The notes: generated by a model from the sequence alone, not told the origin. A DNA stretch of 53,416 bases from Phycisphaerae bacterium (GCA_002705085.1 PAHO01000048.1:1-53416), one strand, 5' to 3'; positions 41,530-50,949 are shown, counted from the first letter of the stretch. Translations and numbers: made by a program.

Positions 41530-44373
41530 TCAACAGGGTCCGAAGTTGGACAGAACTTCAAGCAAATCGGCAAAATCAACCGTGCCCTCCCCCGTCAGAT
41601 CTTCGGGACATGCATCGCAGGCCCCCCACTTGGAGAGCACCAAGACGACATCCGCAAAGCCCACATTGCCGTCGCCGTCCAAGTCGGTTGGGCAAGGCAC
41701 CGGCACACTGTTCGGGTCACGAGGATCACTGCCCGCCAACCATTCGTCATGGTTCAGGACGCCATCGCCATCCCGGTCCATCACCAAGCGCACGGCGTGG
41801 CCGGCCGGTGCGAGGGTCACCACCACTGTGGTGCCCTCCGGCCGGTTCAGAAGCTCTGGAACAGTCATGGTCTGCCCCGCGCCATCAAGCAAAACAGTTT
41901 CGCCGGAAAGAACCGCGCCACGGGCCCGGCCATTGATTTCAATGCTGGCCATCAACTCCACCCGCTCCGAGTTCGCTGCCGCAACCGTGAAGGCGTTTAA
42001 CATGTCCAAGGCTTCTGGCGGAGCAACGCCCGACCAAGCCACTTGACGACCAACCCCGGCATGGGTGTCCAAACCAGGATCCACCACGTTGTCGAACGGG
42101 TTGTCCGCGTCCCACCCTGGGAATTCTGATCCCGAAAAGGCAAACATCATGGCCAGCACATCGGAAAGGCGTTGCGCGGTGCCGAGGTCAAACAGTGGTT
42201 CAGCAAAGAACCGAACCAAAGTGTCCACCGATCCATCATGGAGATAACCAAATCCGGAGGTGTTTTCCAAGGTCTCCAAATCAAAGCCGGTCTTCTTGTA
42301 CATGTTGCGCAGCTGCGGCACTTTGAAGTGCCGTTGCGTGGAACCATCCACGCTCACCACCGCATGATGGCGTTCTTGGTTGGGGCCTAAAGGAATGGGG
42401 TCAACGCCGGGAGGCGAAATGCGAATGATTCGGTCGGGCCCCATGCCCGTAGGCAACGCATGGCACGTCACGCAACTGAACGGATCATCGGTGATTTCGG
42501 AGTTGTAAATGTCCAGACCCCGCAAGGCATTCCCATTGGGCATCGGTGATCCCGCTGATGCGTAACGCCCGGTCGCCGGGAAAGGAATCTCCAAATCCGT
42601 AGGCAAGGTGTTGTCAACGTTTCGATACGGATTGGGAGGGAAGCGAACTGTGGACAAGAACGTTCGCATTTCTCCCATATCGATCGGATTCAACGGCTCG
42701 TCCCCACCAAGCAGCTCATGGAACGCGCCATCGAAGGCTTCAATGGACAAGCGGTCACCCCGCCAGTGCAAAGGCTCTTTGCCAATCAGATCCTGCATGG
42801 TCTGTGTTGTCATTGGCCCTTTCATGGGGTGAAAATCTGGACAGTCCGGCCCAAACTGATCCACCCCCATGTTGCAGTTGACTTCAATGGGCTGCATCGA
42901 GCCTCCCGGGTTGCCGAGGTCCCAGGCCAAACGATCCATACGAGAATCAATATGACATGTGGCACAAGAGACTTCACCCCGCGCCGAATGGAGATGGGTG
43001 TCATACATGTGAGCACGACCCTGTTGCACTTCGTCCGGAACCGGATCAAAAAGCGAAACAACCACAGCAACCTCCCGCGTGGACCGATCCACCACGGCCA
43101 GTGACCCTTCAAAATGATTGTGCACGTAGGCAACTTCATCGGTCAACGCCAGCCCGGTTGATCCAAACCCCACAGGGATGGGATCTCCCATTCTTTGCCC
43201 AGATGGATCCACCACCAACACATTGTTGGAGCCTTTGGACGCAATCCACGCTTCTTCGCCATCCGATGAGAAAACAATCGACCGTGGATCGCCAACGGAC
43301 TTGGCCCGCTCGGCCGGAGGGAGCGAATGGACGCCTTCAGTATGGGGGTTCAAATTGACGACCGTCTCTTCGGTGCCCCAGCGCGCCAGACGGACTTCGG
43401 CAAAGACGCCTTCAAGAACAGGCTCAAAGCGAATTTCATTGAAGGACTCGATGCCAATGGCAACCGGATCTCCGGAGTTGGGATGCACGGCAACCCCCGT
43501 AACCAGGGAGAGCGCTCCACCAACGTAGGAAACCGAGTTCTTGTTCAAGGTGTCGACAATGGCAAGATCGTGGTCCAGAAGATCCCAACCAGTTGGCCGG
43601 CCGCTTCGGAATGCCTGAGAACCGCTGACAAATTCTGACCAATCGGTCCCATTGTCATCAACCCAACTGCCGTCGGGGAGTCCTCGAACAATCAATCCAA
43701 CTTTTGGAGGGGTCGGCTGGCCGGCCGGTCGAGAAGGCATGAAACCATCCCCAGCATTGGGGGGAGGATTCTGACCCCCGTACGGCGTGGCCGGGTCAGA
43801 CACGACGTTTGGAGGAGAACTCCCATTGAAGTCTCCGCCACCCGCAAGAACGGTGGTCCGATTCCCAGAACATAGAAAAGCGGCGTAAACAAACTGCCCA
43901 CTGGGATCAACCGCCAACGCCTTCGGCTCCTCACCGAGCAGATCAATTCGTCCCGGATCGGCATTAAGGTTGTTGGGATCAAACACCAGCAAACATTCAT
44001 CGGTGGTGCATGAAACGTATGCCCGCTCTGGACTTCCCGCGAAAACAACATCACCAGGTTCATCCAACACCGACAAGACAGCCGTCGTGACCCGGCGATC
44101 AAGATCGATGACGGACACCGAATCAGACACATGGTTCACCACCCAGGCTTCCCGAGTGCCCGGACGAACCCGGACAGAAACCGGATCCAGACCAACTGGG
44201 ACGGCATCAAGCCAGACGGGCGGAGTGGCCGCTGAGAAGATCTCCAAAGTCGCTTGGGCGACGTTGCACACCAAGACCTCGCCCGCATCCGTGACCGCGA
44301 CCGAGTGAACCGGAGCCGATTCCCAATTGGGGAATGGATCGGTAGCAAGAAGGACCGAAAGGAGAACTGACAT
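41530..44373 (-). CDS. Secreted beta-propeller / di-heme cytochrome protein with EF-hand and dockerin-like tail
   Basis: 947 aa. A short signal (MSVLLSVLLA) precedes YncE-like propeller repeats (~15-430; SVRVRPGTREAWVVNH, SIVFSSDGEEAWIASKG). Two c-type heme sites follow: SCATCH (Cys470, Cys473, His474) and SCVTCH (Cys634, Cys637, His638), as in MauG/cytochrome c peroxidase-like proteins. FKVPQLRNMYKKTGF is the peroxidase-like block. A DRDGDGVLNHDEW calcium loop and two dockerin-like repeats (DLDGDGNVGFADVVLVLSKWG; DLTGEGTVDFADLLEVLSNFG) end the chain. The tail probably anchors it to the cell surface. The fold combination suggests redox chemistry on an external substrate, unknown here. Confidence 0.88.
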   Translation of the reverse strand: MSVLLSVLLATDPFPNWESAPVHSVAVTDAGEVLVCNVAQATLEIFSAATPPVWLDAVPVGLDPVSVRVRPGTREAWVVNHVSDSVSVIDLDRRVTTAVLSVLDEPGDVVFAGSPERAYVSCTTDECLLVFDPNNLNADPGRIDLLGEEPKALAVDPSGQFVYAAFLCSGNRTTVLAGGGDFNGSSPPNVVSDPATPYGGQNPPPNAGDGFMPSRPAGQPTPPKVGLIVRGLPDGSWVDDNGTDWSEFVSGSQAFRSGRPTGWDLLDHDLAIVDTLNKNSVSYVGGALSLVTGVAVHPNSGDPVAIGIESFNEIRFEPVLEGVFAEVRLARWGTEETVVNLNPHTEGVHSLPPAERAKSVGDPRSIVFSSDGEEAWIASKGSNNVLVVDPSGQRMGDPIPVGFGSTGLALTDEVAYVHNHFEGSLAVVDRSTREVAVVVSLFDPVPDEVQQGRAHMYDTHLHSARGEVSCATCHIDSRMDRLAWDLGNPGGSMQPIEVNCNMGVDQFGPDCPDFHPMKGPMTTQTMQDLIGKEPLHWRGDRLSIEAFDGAFHELLGGDEPLNPIDMGEMRTFLSTVRFPPNPYRNVDNTLPTDLEIPFPATGRYASAGSPMPNGNALRGLDIYNSEITDDPFSCVTCHALPTGMGPDRIIRISPPGVDPIPLGPNQERHHAVVSVDGSTQRHFKVPQLRNMYKKTGFDLETLENTSGFGYLHDGSVDTLVRFFAEPLFDLGTAQRLSDVLAMMFAFSGSEFPGWDADNPFDNVVDPGLDTHAGVGRQVAWSGVAPPEALDMLNAFTVAAANSERVELMASIEINGRARGAVLSGETVLLDGAGQTMTVPELLNRPEGTTVVVTLAPAGHAVRLVMDRDGDGVLNHDEWLAGSDPRDPNSVPVPCPTDLDGDGNVGFADVVLVLSKWGACDACPEDLTGEGTVDFADLLEVLSNFGPC

Positions 44374-44380
44374 GGCTCCT

Positions 44381-44386
44381 AATGTA
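44381..44386 (-). promoter_or_regulatory. -10 element (TACATT) of the di-heme protein gene
   Basis: On the minus strand TACATT ends 7 nt before the ATG at 44373. The spacer AGGAGCC contains AGGAG, but it is too close to the start for normal Shine-Dalgarno spacing. Confidence 0.4.
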
Positions 44387-44411
44387 CGTCAGTTCTGGAC
44401 GGAAAATCCCC

Positions 44412-45116
44412 TCATTTTTTACTTGGAAGTTGGGGAACAAGCCAAGAAATAAAGCTTGGACGACTTCGCGAAGACACCAAAACACGACCCCGCCCGCTGA
44501 ACCGCATCACCACACCTTCACCACTCTTCATCGAGCCGCCAAGCTTGGAAAGAATTCCGCCAGATTTTTTCGTGGAGATCGAAGGGGTGTATTCCAGAGT
44601 GTCTTGCCACGCGACCACGTGTCCATTATCCACAATCAATTCGTCTTGACCATTCAATTCGACTTCAGTGATGGCACCAAAGGCCGACACCGCCAATGAG
44701 CCAGTCCCGGTCGCTTTGAGGATGAACAGGCCGCCCGTTCCCCCCAGCAACGCACCACTCAATTTTTGGCGCTTCGTCTCCAAAGTAATTTCGTCATCAC
44801 AAGCCAAGAAGCCTCCGTCGCCCACAAACCAGCAATCGTTGGTCAAGTCGATTACCCGAACCTCACCCGGCACAGATGGAGCCAAGCGAACGGTGCCGTC
44901 CCCCAGCTCTGCAGAAATCTCTTGCATAAAGAAAGACTCCCCCGCAAGCGCTTTCCGCATTAAGCCGCTCAGCATCCCGCCTCGAGCTTTGCCTTTCAGT
45001 TCAAGTGTCGAACTCATGCTGGCCATTGCGCCTGATTCCGCATGAATCATGTCACCTTGAGTGAGGTCAACGCGGAGGAATGGATCAGTGGAACCTTCGA
45101 GGATAAATCTTGCCAT
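44412..45116 (-). CDS. AIM24/TIGR00266 family protein
   Basis: 234 aa from ATG 45116 (MARFILEGSTDPFLRVDL). All-beta fold related to AIM24, with GDMIHAESGAMASMSSTLELKGKARGGM near residue 20, followed by repeated strands (VRLAPSVPGEVRVIDL, FVGDGGFLACDDEITLE, GLFILKATGTGSLAVSAFGAITEVEL). The GDMIHAESGAM signature identifies the family; its biochemical role is not known. The open frame extends upstream to 45200, but a TAGCCT -10 ends 7 nt before this ATG. The di-heme protein gene follows 38 nt after its stop, with its own -10. Confidence 0.88.
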   Translation of the reverse strand: MARFILEGSTDPFLRVDLTQGDMIHAESGAMASMSSTLELKGKARGGMLSGLMRKALAGESFFMQEISAELGDGTVRLAPSVPGEVRVIDLTNDCWFVGDGGFLACDDEITLETKRQKLSGALLGGTGGLFILKATGTGSLAVSAFGAITEVELNGQDELIVDNGHVVAWQDTLEYTPSISTKKSGGILSKLGGSMKSGEGVVMRFSGRGRVLVSSRSRPSFISWLVPQLPSKK

Positions 45117-45123
45117 AAAAAGA

Positions 45124-45129
45124 AGGCTA
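45124..45129 (-). promoter_or_regulatory. -10 element (TAGCCT) of the AIM24 gene
   Basis: On the minus strand TAGCCT ends 7 nt before the ATG at 45116. Confidence 0.45.
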
Positions 45130-45420
45130 TCGACTTTCTCTGCGAAGTTTGGTGGATGCGATTGAGCATTTTTGCCACGTTTGGTGAGGGCACGCACCAC
45201 GCCCTGCAGCCCCGCATCTCCACAGACTGCTTTGCCCCGTTACGGCCCTCGTGCATATGCCCAGCAGCAGCCGTATCTACTCCCCCAAAAGCCGCCAATA
45301 TCAGGGGCGCGAAGGGGATTTTCGAGATCTGTTGATCATTCTTGGGGGCTTATGCCCTGAAACATTGGTGTTCTCCCACCGCCGCGACCCAGAAATCCGG
45401 GCCGCGGGCAGTTTCATTCC
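45130..45420. other. Divergent intergenic region without a supported gene
   Basis: About 290 bp between the outward-facing -10 elements of the AIM24 and M1 peptidase genes. Short open frames cross it on both strands, but they have no start signals or recognisable protein features. I see only a weak 5-bp inverted repeat (CCGCG/CGCGG near 45381-45405). It may hold regulator-binding sites that I cannot identify. Confidence 0.4.
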
Positions 45421-45426
45421 TAATCT
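45421..45426 (+). promoter_or_regulatory. -10 element (TAATCT) of the M1 peptidase gene
   Basis: TAATCT ends 7 nt before the ATG at 45434. Confidence 0.45.
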
Positions 45427-45433
45427 GTACACC

Positions 45434-48076
45434 ATGATTGGATCCATCCTCCTTGCCTTCTTGGCGCTCCACGATCAACACGATGTGGGGTCGTTGCCTC
45501 CCATGCCCGAGGGGCCTTACCTTCGACCAGAGAAGTTTGGAGAGCCCGATCTCTTCCGACAACTCGAGTACGACCTGCCCACGGCCAACACCTACCGCAC
45601 TGCCAGTGGAGCTCCAGGACATTTGTATTGGCAAAACCGCGCCGATCACGTCATTCATGTCAAGCTCGATCCGGCCGTGCACGGTGTAGATGGCACGGAA
45701 GTGATCACGTACCACAATGAAAGTCCAGACGCACTGCGGTACCTGTGGATGCAGTTGGATCAAAATCGACACGCCCCCGACTCTCGCGCGAACCTCTCAC
45801 GTCGAGGACCCGATCTGGATCAACCCCAATCAATCGGCTGGCTTGAGAGTTTTGCTGAAACCCTTGCTCACCCGGGAGGCACCACAATCCATCACGTCCA
45901 AGATGGCGAAGGCCAAGATCTTCCGTTCACCATCGTGGGATCCATGATGCGCATTGATCTTCCCGAAGCATTGACCAGTGGCAAGACGTTCACGTTCGAG
46001 GTGCAATGGTCCCACCGAATTACGCCTGATGCGATCCGCTCTCGAAGCGGGTATGAAATTCTGGATGATGGGACGGGACTCTACGAGCTGGCCCAATGGT
46101 TCCCAAGGATGTGCGCCTACACCGACACCCGCGGATGGCAACACAAAGATTTCATGGGCCGAGGGGAATTCACCTTGGAATTTGGCAACTATGAGTTGCA
46201 TATCACCGTGCCTAAAAATCACGTGGTGGCGGCATCTGGGGTGCTGCAAAATCCTGAAGACGTTTTGACCAGCGCACAACAAGATCGTCTGGAGGCCTCA
46301 CGAACCTCAACGGAACCCATCATGGTGGTGACCGAAGAGGAGGCCGCCGCCAATCGCGCCGCCGACCCAGAGGGTGAACACACCTGGGTGTACCTCGCCG
46401 AAAATGTTCGTGACGTGGCCTGGGCCAGCAGCCCCGCATTTTTGATGGATTCGTGGGGGGTGATCGTGCCTGGAACCATGCGGACCGTCATGTGCCAAAG
46501 TTATTTTCCTGAAGAAGGCGAACCCATCTGGAGTCGGTGGTCGACGCAAGCCATCGCGCACACCATTGAGGTGTATTCCCGGTACTACCCCTACCCCTAT
46601 CCCACCTCGTTGAGTGTGAACGGGCCGGTGGGCGGGATGGAGTACCCCATGATTACCTTCAACGGCCCTCGGCCAGAAGATGACGACACGTACCCAGAGC
46701 GAACCAAATATCGACTGATCGGGGTGGTGATCCATGAGGTCGGACACAACTGGTTCCCGATGATCATCAACTCGGATGAACGGCAATGGACTTGGATGGA
46801 CGAGGGTCTGAATACTTTTGTTCAATCAATCGCCGAGGCTGAATGGTCACGAACCTACCCACCACGGCGCGGAGACCCTGAAAACATTGTGCCGTTTATG
46901 ACCAGTGAAAAACAAGTTCCGATCATGACGAACTCCGAATCCATCCGTCAGTTTGGGAACAATGCTTACGCCAAACCCTGTGCGGCTCTGAACGTGCTAC
47001 GTGAATCAGTCCTCGGACGCGAACTTTTTGACTTTGCGTTTCAAGAATACTGCCACCGTTGGGCGTTCCGACGCCCGGAGCCAGCTGACTTGTTTCGAAG
47101 TTTGGAAGATGCTTCGGGAGTGGACCTTGATTGGTTCTGGCGTGGATGGTTCATGACCACCGATCACGTTGACATCGCCATCGAAAATGTACGACTCTTC
47201 GAACTTGCCAATGCGGTGGGGGACCAAATGGCCGAAGCCCGCCGTCTTGACGCAGAACGCGGCAACTCGGCGGCCCAGCGACGGAACGATGAACTGGATA
47301 TCCCCCGCCGCGTGGATCAACACCCCATGATCGTTGACTTCTATGAGGGCCGGGACCGGTTCATGGTGACACCAGAAGATGAACGGGCATGGGCCAGCAT
47401 GCTCGAACGGATGGACGAGAAGCAGCGAGCCATCTTTTCTCAGGATTGGATTTTCCATGAGATCACACTGCGGAACGTTGGTGGAATACCCATGCCCGTC
47501 CCCTTGCAACTGACATATGACGACGGCACGACAGAACTGCTGCCCCTGCCGGTAGAAATTTGGGCCAGCAACGAGCCGGTCATTACCAAAGTCATCGCCA
47601 GCCCCGCGCCAATCCAACAAATTCGCTTCGATCCCACCCGGGACCTGGCGGATGCCGACCGCGCCAATGATGTCTTCCCCCGAGAAATCGATTCCGGATT
47701 GGTGACCATCACCGTGCCCTACGACCAACGCAATCCAATGCAGGCGGACCGAGATGAACGAGGCCGCCGAGACAGTTTGGCTGGTGTGGAGGCCATCACG
47801 AAGGCTCTGCTCGAGACCTGGGTTCCGGAAGAAGGGGCGGCCCCCAGCGACGATGCCGCGTCATTACTTAACCAAGAAGCCATCACCAGTGCCCTGGATG
47901 CCTTCGGGCAGCCATTCACGGTGGAACTCTCTGGCGAAGCTTGGTCTGAAGACTCAGAAGCGCCAATGGCTTATGTGACATCTGTTGGATTTGACGGCAA
48001 GCCCAGAACCGACGACGACTTGGCCTGGCGCATCGAAGTGGATGGCACCATCACCCCCGTCAACGCCAAGGAGTAA
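45434..48076 (+). CDS. M1-family metallopeptidase (aminopeptidase N-like), exported
   Basis: 880 aa from ATG 45434, which begins a signal peptide (MIGSILLAFLALH) and has a -10 7 nt upstream. The ORF itself opens at 45251 but that part is not supported. The zinc site is HEVGH at 434-438 plus Glu457 in WMDEGLN, the HExxH-x18-E gluzincin pattern. VGGMEYPMITF is the GAMEN-type substrate motif. An N-terminal beta domain (~60-300) and a C-terminal region with helices and strands flank the core. It probably trims peptides outside the cytoplasm. Convergent with a secreted-protein operon, 17-nt gap. Confidence 0.93.
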   Translation: MIGSILLAFLALHDQHDVGSLPPMPEGPYLRPEKFGEPDLFRQLEYDLPTANTYRTASGAPGHLYWQNRADHVIHVKLDPAVHGVDGTEVITYHNESPDALRYLWMQLDQNRHAPDSRANLSRRGPDLDQPQSIGWLESFAETLAHPGGTTIHHVQDGEGQDLPFTIVGSMMRIDLPEALTSGKTFTFEVQWSHRITPDAIRSRSGYEILDDGTGLYELAQWFPRMCAYTDTRGWQHKDFMGRGEFTLEFGNYELHITVPKNHVVAASGVLQNPEDVLTSAQQDRLEASRTSTEPIMVVTEEEAAANRAADPEGEHTWVYLAENVRDVAWASSPAFLMDSWGVIVPGTMRTVMCQSYFPEEGEPIWSRWSTQAIAHTIEVYSRYYPYPYPTSLSVNGPVGGMEYPMITFNGPRPEDDDTYPERTKYRLIGVVIHEVGHNWFPMIINSDERQWTWMDEGLNTFVQSIAEAEWSRTYPPRRGDPENIVPFMTSEKQVPIMTNSESIRQFGNNAYAKPCAALNVLRESVLGRELFDFAFQEYCHRWAFRRPEPADLFRSLEDASGVDLDWFWRGWFMTTDHVDIAIENVRLFELANAVGDQMAEARRLDAERGNSAAQRRNDELDIPRRVDQHPMIVDFYEGRDRFMVTPEDERAWASMLERMDEKQRAIFSQDWIFHEITLRNVGGIPMPVPLQLTYDDGTTELLPLPVEIWASNEPVITKVIASPAPIQQIRFDPTRDLADADRANDVFPREIDSGLVTITVPYDQRNPMQADRDERGRRDSLAGVEAITKALLETWVPEEGAAPSDDAASLLNQEAITSALDAFGQPFTVELSGEAWSEDSEAPMAYVTSVGFDGKPRTDDDLAWRIEVDGTITPVNAKE

Positions 48077-48093
48077 CTCCAACTGAAGACGCT

Positions 48094-49245
48094 TTACTGA
48101 AGTGGTTCAGCCATCCGTCGTTCAAGCCGCTGGAACCGTTCACGGAGCTCCGTCCCCTCAAAACCTCGCAGTGGAGGAAGTTCAAGGGTCATAAGGGCCC
48201 CAAACGCTTCAGATCCGCGGCGAATCAAATCGGCGGTTTCCAAAGAAAGGTCTACCGTTCGCCATGTGTTGGTTGCCAACCGGAGATCCTTTTCCACTTC
48301 GAGGTTGCCCCGCTCGACACCCTCGGCTTGAATTCTGAGGTACTCGATGTATCGAACCGCGGCGGTCTGCGTCAATTCCAGCTGATCAACATTCCGTTGA
48401 AAAGCCTCGGCGCGATCGGGGTCAGCGCTTTTGCCTGCCAATGCTTCTTGACGTTGAGATTCTGCGTCACTCAGAATTGTGTCAAGCTTTGGGATGGCCA
48501 CTTCCCGAACCCACCGAACATAATCGTCTTGGGCAACGTCAACCAAACGAACCAACAACACGTAGAGGCCGTAATACTTCCGAGTCAGTTCGGGCGCTTC
48601 TCCGCTCTCGTCCGCAAGACGGTGCAACTGCTCGGTCACCAGTCGAACGTTGGCGATGGTGATGGCCAAGTCACTGAATCGCTCACCGGCCAACGTCCCC
48701 AGCAACGATCGGGCCGCCTGGTCCTCAATTTTCAAACCCGTTTTGGAGAGCGCCTCAATGAATTGCTCTTCCACTTCAACCAGAGCCACACGCAGATCTT
48801 CTTGTTTGGCTTGGCTGTCCAAAATCATCTGGTCGTACTCTTCTCGGCTGGTCGTAATCAAGTCTTCAGCGGTTCCAAGTGACTCCTGCGCAGGGGCGGT
48901 ATCGCGCTTGCGGCGCATCTCATCCTGATCAAAGTCCGCTTCCCGAATAGCCTTTTGAATTGCCTTGGCTTCCGCACGGAGATCGCCTGCCCCTTCACCA
49001 GCCAGCACCATGGTGACGGCACGGAGCAAGTCTTCGATCGCTTCATTGTTGGAAACCTTCGTCTCCTTGACCCCAATCAAATCCCACCACGGGCTCTTCT
49101 CGGGAAGTCCTTCGTGGGATTCGAATTTTCCCAGCGCTTTCCCAAGGTCACGCTCAACACGATTGAACAATTCTTGCCCAGCCGCAATGGGATCTTCGAC
49201 CTCAATGGCAGCCTGAACCACCGACAACAGAATCATCGAGATCAT
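48094..49245 (-). CDS. Secreted coiled-coil protein, uncharacterised
   Basis: 383 aa, no family recognised. A short signal-like start (MISMILLSVVQAA) precedes an almost wholly helical, acidic sequence with heptad-like stretches (LRAEAKAIQKAIREADFDQDEMRRKRD; YDQMILDSQAKQEDLRVALVEVEEQFIEAL; LELTQTAAVRYIEYLRIQAEGVERGNLEVEKDL). No enzyme motifs are present. It is translationally coupled (4-nt overlap) to the upstream gene at 49242, so the two products probably work together, perhaps in one envelope complex. Confidence 0.7.
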   Translation of the reverse strand: MISMILLSVVQAAIEVEDPIAAGQELFNRVERDLGKALGKFESHEGLPEKSPWWDLIGVKETKVSNNEAIEDLLRAVTMVLAGEGAGDLRAEAKAIQKAIREADFDQDEMRRKRDTAPAQESLGTAEDLITTSREEYDQMILDSQAKQEDLRVALVEVEEQFIEALSKTGLKIEDQAARSLLGTLAGERFSDLAITIANVRLVTEQLHRLADESGEAPELTRKYYGLYVLLVRLVDVAQDDYVRWVREVAIPKLDTILSDAESQRQEALAGKSADPDRAEAFQRNVDQLELTQTAAVRYIEYLRIQAEGVERGNLEVEKDLRLATNTWRTVDLSLETADLIRRGSEAFGALMTLELPPLRGFEGTELRERFQRLERRMAEPLQ

Positions 49246-50069
49246 GGAGTGCTGCCTCCATCGGCACCAGATGCGGGGCTGGCCTTAGGCACTTCTGGTT
49301 TTGGCAGTGGGTTGAGCCGGATCGCCTCAAAGACTTGATCTTCGGTCAGCAACGCAACACAACCCAGAATGGCATCACGCTCTCGCTTGGAGTCACGTTG
49401 GTCCTGTGCCGTCAGCAATGGGACCAGCTGCTGCATCAAACGTTGTTGCTGATTCTGAGTCAGATCCAAGCCTTGCAATGCTTTGGCAAACCTAGGGATG
49501 GTGGGCACACGCCGCAACAGTGATTCACGAAGCCGAACCGATCTGGTGGCCATCGTGGTCCGAATTTTGAGGGCGTGAGATGGCAGATCCACCCCGGCAT
49601 CAGCGGCCACCTCTTCTTCCAAAACCACCCGGTACTTCCGAACCGCATCCAGTGCGATTTTGACTTGTTCAGGACTCAATTGATCCTGCAGCTCGTACAC
49701 CAATGAACTTCTCTTGGCCACAGGGCCCCAGCCATCAATGGCTTGCGCCAATGAAACGCCTTCCCCCTTGCTGGCTTTCAACACCATCTCTTTCAGACGA
49801 TCCAAATGGTCATCAACGTAAAAATCGAACTCTCGATCCCGGATGAAGATCAAGCTTCGAACATGCTGACGCACCGATGGAGAGAGGTTGAGTCTTTGCA
49901 CTGCGACATGTGACGGCTCGGGCCAACGCAGCAGCCGCCCGTTCTCAGAGCGCTGCACCAAATCAACTGGGGGGTTGGCGACCAGCGCCGGTGGAGGCGA
50001 AGGGGGCTCCTTGGTCAACGGTGGGTCCATGAAGACCAATGACAACACGGCAAAAAGATCAAACATCAC
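49242..50069 (-). CDS. Secreted protein with LTxxQ-like helical motifs, uncharacterised
   Basis: 275 aa from GTG 50069, or 274 from ATG 50066. An N-terminal hydrophobic segment (FDLFAVLSLVF) is followed by a Pro-rich linker (PPLTKEPPSPPPA). The body is helical with LNLSPSVRQHV, LSPEQVKIAL, LDLTQNQQQRLMQQL and LLTEDQVFEAI. These resemble the LTxxQ motifs of Spy/CpxP-like periplasmic proteins and the repeats of the 814-aa protein at 2185-4629. The -10 TACACT ends 6 nt before the GTG and shares bases with the -10 of the divergent pseudouridine synthase gene. Confidence 0.7.
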   Translation of the reverse strand: MMFDLFAVLSLVFMDPPLTKEPPSPPPALVANPPVDLVQRSENGRLLRWPEPSHVAVQRLNLSPSVRQHVRSLIFIRDREFDFYVDDHLDRLKEMVLKASKGEGVSLAQAIDGWGPVAKRSSLVYELQDQLSPEQVKIALDAVRKYRVVLEEEVAADAGVDLPSHALKIRTTMATRSVRLRESLLRRVPTIPRFAKALQGLDLTQNQQQRLMQQLVPLLTAQDQRDSKRERDAILGCVALLTEDQVFEAIRLNPLPKPEVPKASPASGADGGSTP

Positions 50070-50075
50070 CAACCA

Positions 50076-50081
50076 AGTGTA
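50076..50081 (-). promoter_or_regulatory. -10 element (TACACT) of the secreted-protein operon
   Basis: On the minus strand TACACT ends 6 nt before GTG 50069. Its first two bases are shared with the plus-strand TACGCT. Confidence 0.45.
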
Positions 50082-50085
50082 CGCT
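50080..50085 (+). promoter_or_regulatory. -10 element (TACGCT) of the pseudouridine synthase gene
   Basis: TACGCT ends 7 nt before the ATG at 50093. It overlaps the opposing -10 by 2 bp. Confidence 0.45.
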
Positions 50086-50092
50086 CAGAGTC

Positions 50093-50788
50093 ATGGGACG
50101 CCTCTTTTCTCCCATCGAAGAGCTCACGATCTTGCACCAGGAAGATGACTTTGTGGTCATTCACAAACCATGGGGTATGCGATCGGCCCCTGGACGTCCG
50201 GAAAATACCCACGACTCGGCCGAACTTCGCCTGCGGCAACTGATTCCCCAGGCCGATGGACCAATGAGTGTCCACCGGTTGGACATCGAGACCAGTGGAC
50301 TCATGGTCTTTGCGCTGAACGCCTCCACCCAATCCAACCTCTCCAAGCAGTTTCAGAAGCGCCTGGTGGGCAAGCGGTACATCGCCTTGGTGGAAAAAGC
50401 GCCGGCCGGAAAGCAGGGGGTCATCGAGGCGCCCCTCATCAAGGACCCCGAGCCCACCCGCTGGCCACGTCAAACAATATGCCACGATTCTGGAAGAGCA
50501 TCTCGCACCTTGTGGCGGCTCCACGAAAGGTCCATCGCAGACCCGTTGCGGAACCAAGGACAAGCCGTGCGCTTGGAGCTTCGGCCAGAAACCGGCCGCA
50601 CCCACCAACTTCGAGTGCACTTGGCTTCACCACCCGAAGAAGGTGGACTCGGCACGCCCATCCTTGGTGACACCCTCTATGGCTCGGAATCGACAGCCCC
50701 CCGACTGTGCCTGCATGCTGAGGCACTGGGATTTTGGCGCCCCAACAGCGATGAATGGCTCAAATTCGAGTCTCCGGCGCCTTTTTGA
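50093..50788 (+). CDS. RluA-family pseudouridine synthase
   Basis: 231 aa from ATG 50093. Isomerises uridine to pseudouridine in rRNA or tRNA. The catalytic block is VHRLDIETSGLMVFALN with Asp64, preceded by FVVIHKPWGMRSAPG and followed by KRYIALVEKAP and LRPETGRTHQLRVHLA. There is no S4 domain, so it resembles short RluA/RluC-like or TruC enzymes; the target site is not deducible. A GC-rich terminator lies ~90 nt downstream. Confidence 0.92.
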   Translation: MGRLFSPIEELTILHQEDDFVVIHKPWGMRSAPGRPENTHDSAELRLRQLIPQADGPMSVHRLDIETSGLMVFALNASTQSNLSKQFQKRLVGKRYIALVEKAPAGKQGVIEAPLIKDPEPTRWPRQTICHDSGRASRTLWRLHERSIADPLRNQGQAVRLELRPETGRTHQLRVHLASPPEEGGLGTPILGDTLYGSESTAPRLCLHAEALGFWRPNSDEWLKFESPAPF

Positions 50789-50878
50789 AGAAATCAAAAG
50801 AATCTGGCGGGTCCCTCAAGACACATACGCCACTTCTGGTGGACCGGGTTGGACACTCGGCTCACCAGCCCGATCCGG

Positions 50879-50913
50879 GCCCCGTCGCGTGTGCGGCGGG
50901 GCTCTTCTGTTTT
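50879..50913 (+). terminator. Rho-independent terminator after the pseudouridine synthase gene
   Basis: GCCCCGTCGC (50879-50888) pairs with GCGGCGGGGC (50893-50902) with one G-U, closed by a GTGT loop. TCTTCTGTTTT follows. Confidence 0.82.
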
Positions 50914-50949
50914 GAGGAGACCGGCGAAGCGGGAATGTCCCACGATCAA

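Noticed and set aside
41477-42046. 189-aa plus-strand ORF
   Set aside because: Antisense to the dockerin-like tail of the di-heme protein; low-complexity Ser/Thr/Arg translation typical of a shadow frame.
45047-45298. 83-aa minus-strand ORF upstream of AIM24
   Set aside because: It overlaps the AIM24 start and promoter, with no ribosome-binding site and an irregular composition.
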